Origin: Candidatus Pelagibacter sp.
Lineage (GTDB): Bacteria > Pseudomonadota > Alphaproteobacteria > Pelagibacterales > Pelagibacteraceae
Length of the DNA: 64,000 bases
Direction of reading: 5' to 3'
Assembly (NCBI GenBank): GCA_028103285.1
Contig: JAOHNF010000002.1
Location: forward strand, 1-64,000
Each line of letters begins with the position of its first letter. Position 1 is the first letter of the stretch. A program made the position numbers and the translations under genes. Shown one piece after another: positions 63,391 through 64,000 of this stretch. Below the pieces are notes generated by a model. It was not told where the DNA came from. It saw nothing but the letters and a program-made list of their open reading frames with translations, and ran no database searches.

Positions 63391-64000
63391 TTAATATTCA
63401 GACAGCATGGTAGAAAACAATTCTTCGTTTTCTAAGGCTCTTCCAGTTCCAATAGCAACACACGATAAAGGATCGTCAGCTATTGTTACTGGTAAACCAG
63501 TATCTTGAGAAATTAATTTATCAATATTTTTTAATAAAGCTCCACCACCTGTTAAAACTAAACCCATATCTATTAAATCTGCAGATAATTCTGGAGGTGT
63601 ATTTTCTAACGCTTCTTTAATTCCGCCTAATATTTGATTTAAAATTGGCATTAGTGCTTCACAAGCATCTTTTTCTGTTAACTCTATTTCTTTCGGAGTT
63701 CCAGATCTAATATCTCTACCTTTCATTAAAAAAGTATTATTTGTCGAAGGTATTGCTGTACCTATTTCTTTTTTTATTTTCTCAGCTGTAGAGTCTCCAA
63801 TCAATAGGTTCATTTTCTTTCTCATGTAGGCAATTATTGATTGGTCAAGCGCGTCACCAGCAACTCTTAAAGATTTTGAATAAACAACACCTCCCAATGA
63901 CATAACAGCTATCTCAGTCGTGCCGCCGCCAATATCAACAACCATTGATCCTGTGGCCTCTGATATTGGTAAACCAGCTCCAATTGCAGCTGCAATAGGC
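63391..64000 (-). CDS. mreB: Rod-shape-determining actin MreB (C-terminal part)
   Basis: About 203 residues are visible; the gene continues past the window edge. The visible part begins in [37 protein letters not shown], the phosphate-2 and adenosine region of the actin fold, and includes [30 protein letters not shown] and the C-terminal [10 protein letters not shown]. MreB guides lateral wall synthesis. An internal Met (63945) should not be taken as its start. Confidence 0.96.
   Translation of the reverse strand, partial: PIAAAIGAGLPISEATGSMVVDIGGGTTEIAVMSLGGVVYSKSLRVAGDALDQSIIAYMRKKMNLLIGDSTAEKIKKEIGTAIPSTNNTFLMKGRDIRSGTPKEIELTEKDACEALMPILNQILGGIKEALENTPPELSADLIDMGLVLTGGGALLKNIDKLISQDTGLPVTIADDPLSCVAIGTGRALENEELFSTMLSEY

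Overview
The window looks like chromosome from a SAR11-clade alphaproteobacterium (Candidatus Pelagibacter or a close relative). The reasons are very AT-rich DNA, almost no intergenic space, many 1-4 bp stop/start overlaps, many periplasmic-binding-protein importers, and tandem SAM-II/SAM-V riboswitches, an arrangement known from marine SAR11. I see no rRNA, tRNA, CRISPR array, insertion sequence or prophage.

Layout. 255-5579: EamA and MATE transporters, TerC, a renalase-like flavoprotein and PrpD. 5579-11124: AcnA, a LysE exporter, a small redox/copper-like group (cytochrome c, DUF411, cytochrome b561, DUF4396) and a CsaA-like tRNA-binding protein. 11191-16076: a complete branched-chain amino-acid-type ABC importer (LivHMGF plus binding protein). 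16082-18366: ProC-like, AbrB-like and DoxX proteins. 18431-26141: a small outer-membrane protein, a TctABC importer next to a glutarate 2-hydroxylase (GlaH/CsiD family), and a secreted/outer-membrane cluster (alpha/beta hydrolase, small secreted protein, inverse-autotransporter beta-barrel). 26195-33110: a second Liv-type ABC operon with a secreted hydrolase inserted between the permease genes and azlCD at its end. 33185-39822: housekeeping and redox genes (glutaredoxin, ribokinase, CcdA, CysE, MsrB, methyltransferases). 39928-43051: a sulfur cluster (persulfide dioxygenase, sulfurtransferase, YeeE/YedE transporter, small Cys/His protein). 43056-53649: glycine betaine demethylation and methionine synthesis (dimethylglycine dehydrogenase-like, SoxGADB, Bmt, MetY). 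53692-58367: rhodanese, two paralogous lipoproteins, a D-2-hydroxyacid dehydrogenase, a frameshifted EamA gene and a DadA-like oxidase. 58413-64000: bactofilin, RodA, PBP2, MreD, MreC and the C-terminal part of MreB.

How the genes fit together. Bmt would move a methyl group from betaine to homocysteine. The divergent DMGDH/Sox genes would then strip the remaining methyl groups to give glycine, while MetY makes homocysteine. Both bmt and metY carry SAM-II, then a terminator, then SAM-V. In metY the SAM-V controls not metY itself but the first of two tiny ORFs, which are chained to metY by ATGA and TAATG overlaps; a long hairpin also covers the first start site. I consider this the most interesting regulatory feature. 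Others worth attention are an identical operator-like block upstream of two sulfur genes, a shared promoter/leader design on three binding-protein genes, an inverse-autotransporter barrel with no passenger, and secreted hydrolases tied to an importer and to that barrel.

Functions are read from protein motifs and context by eye. No database search was possible.
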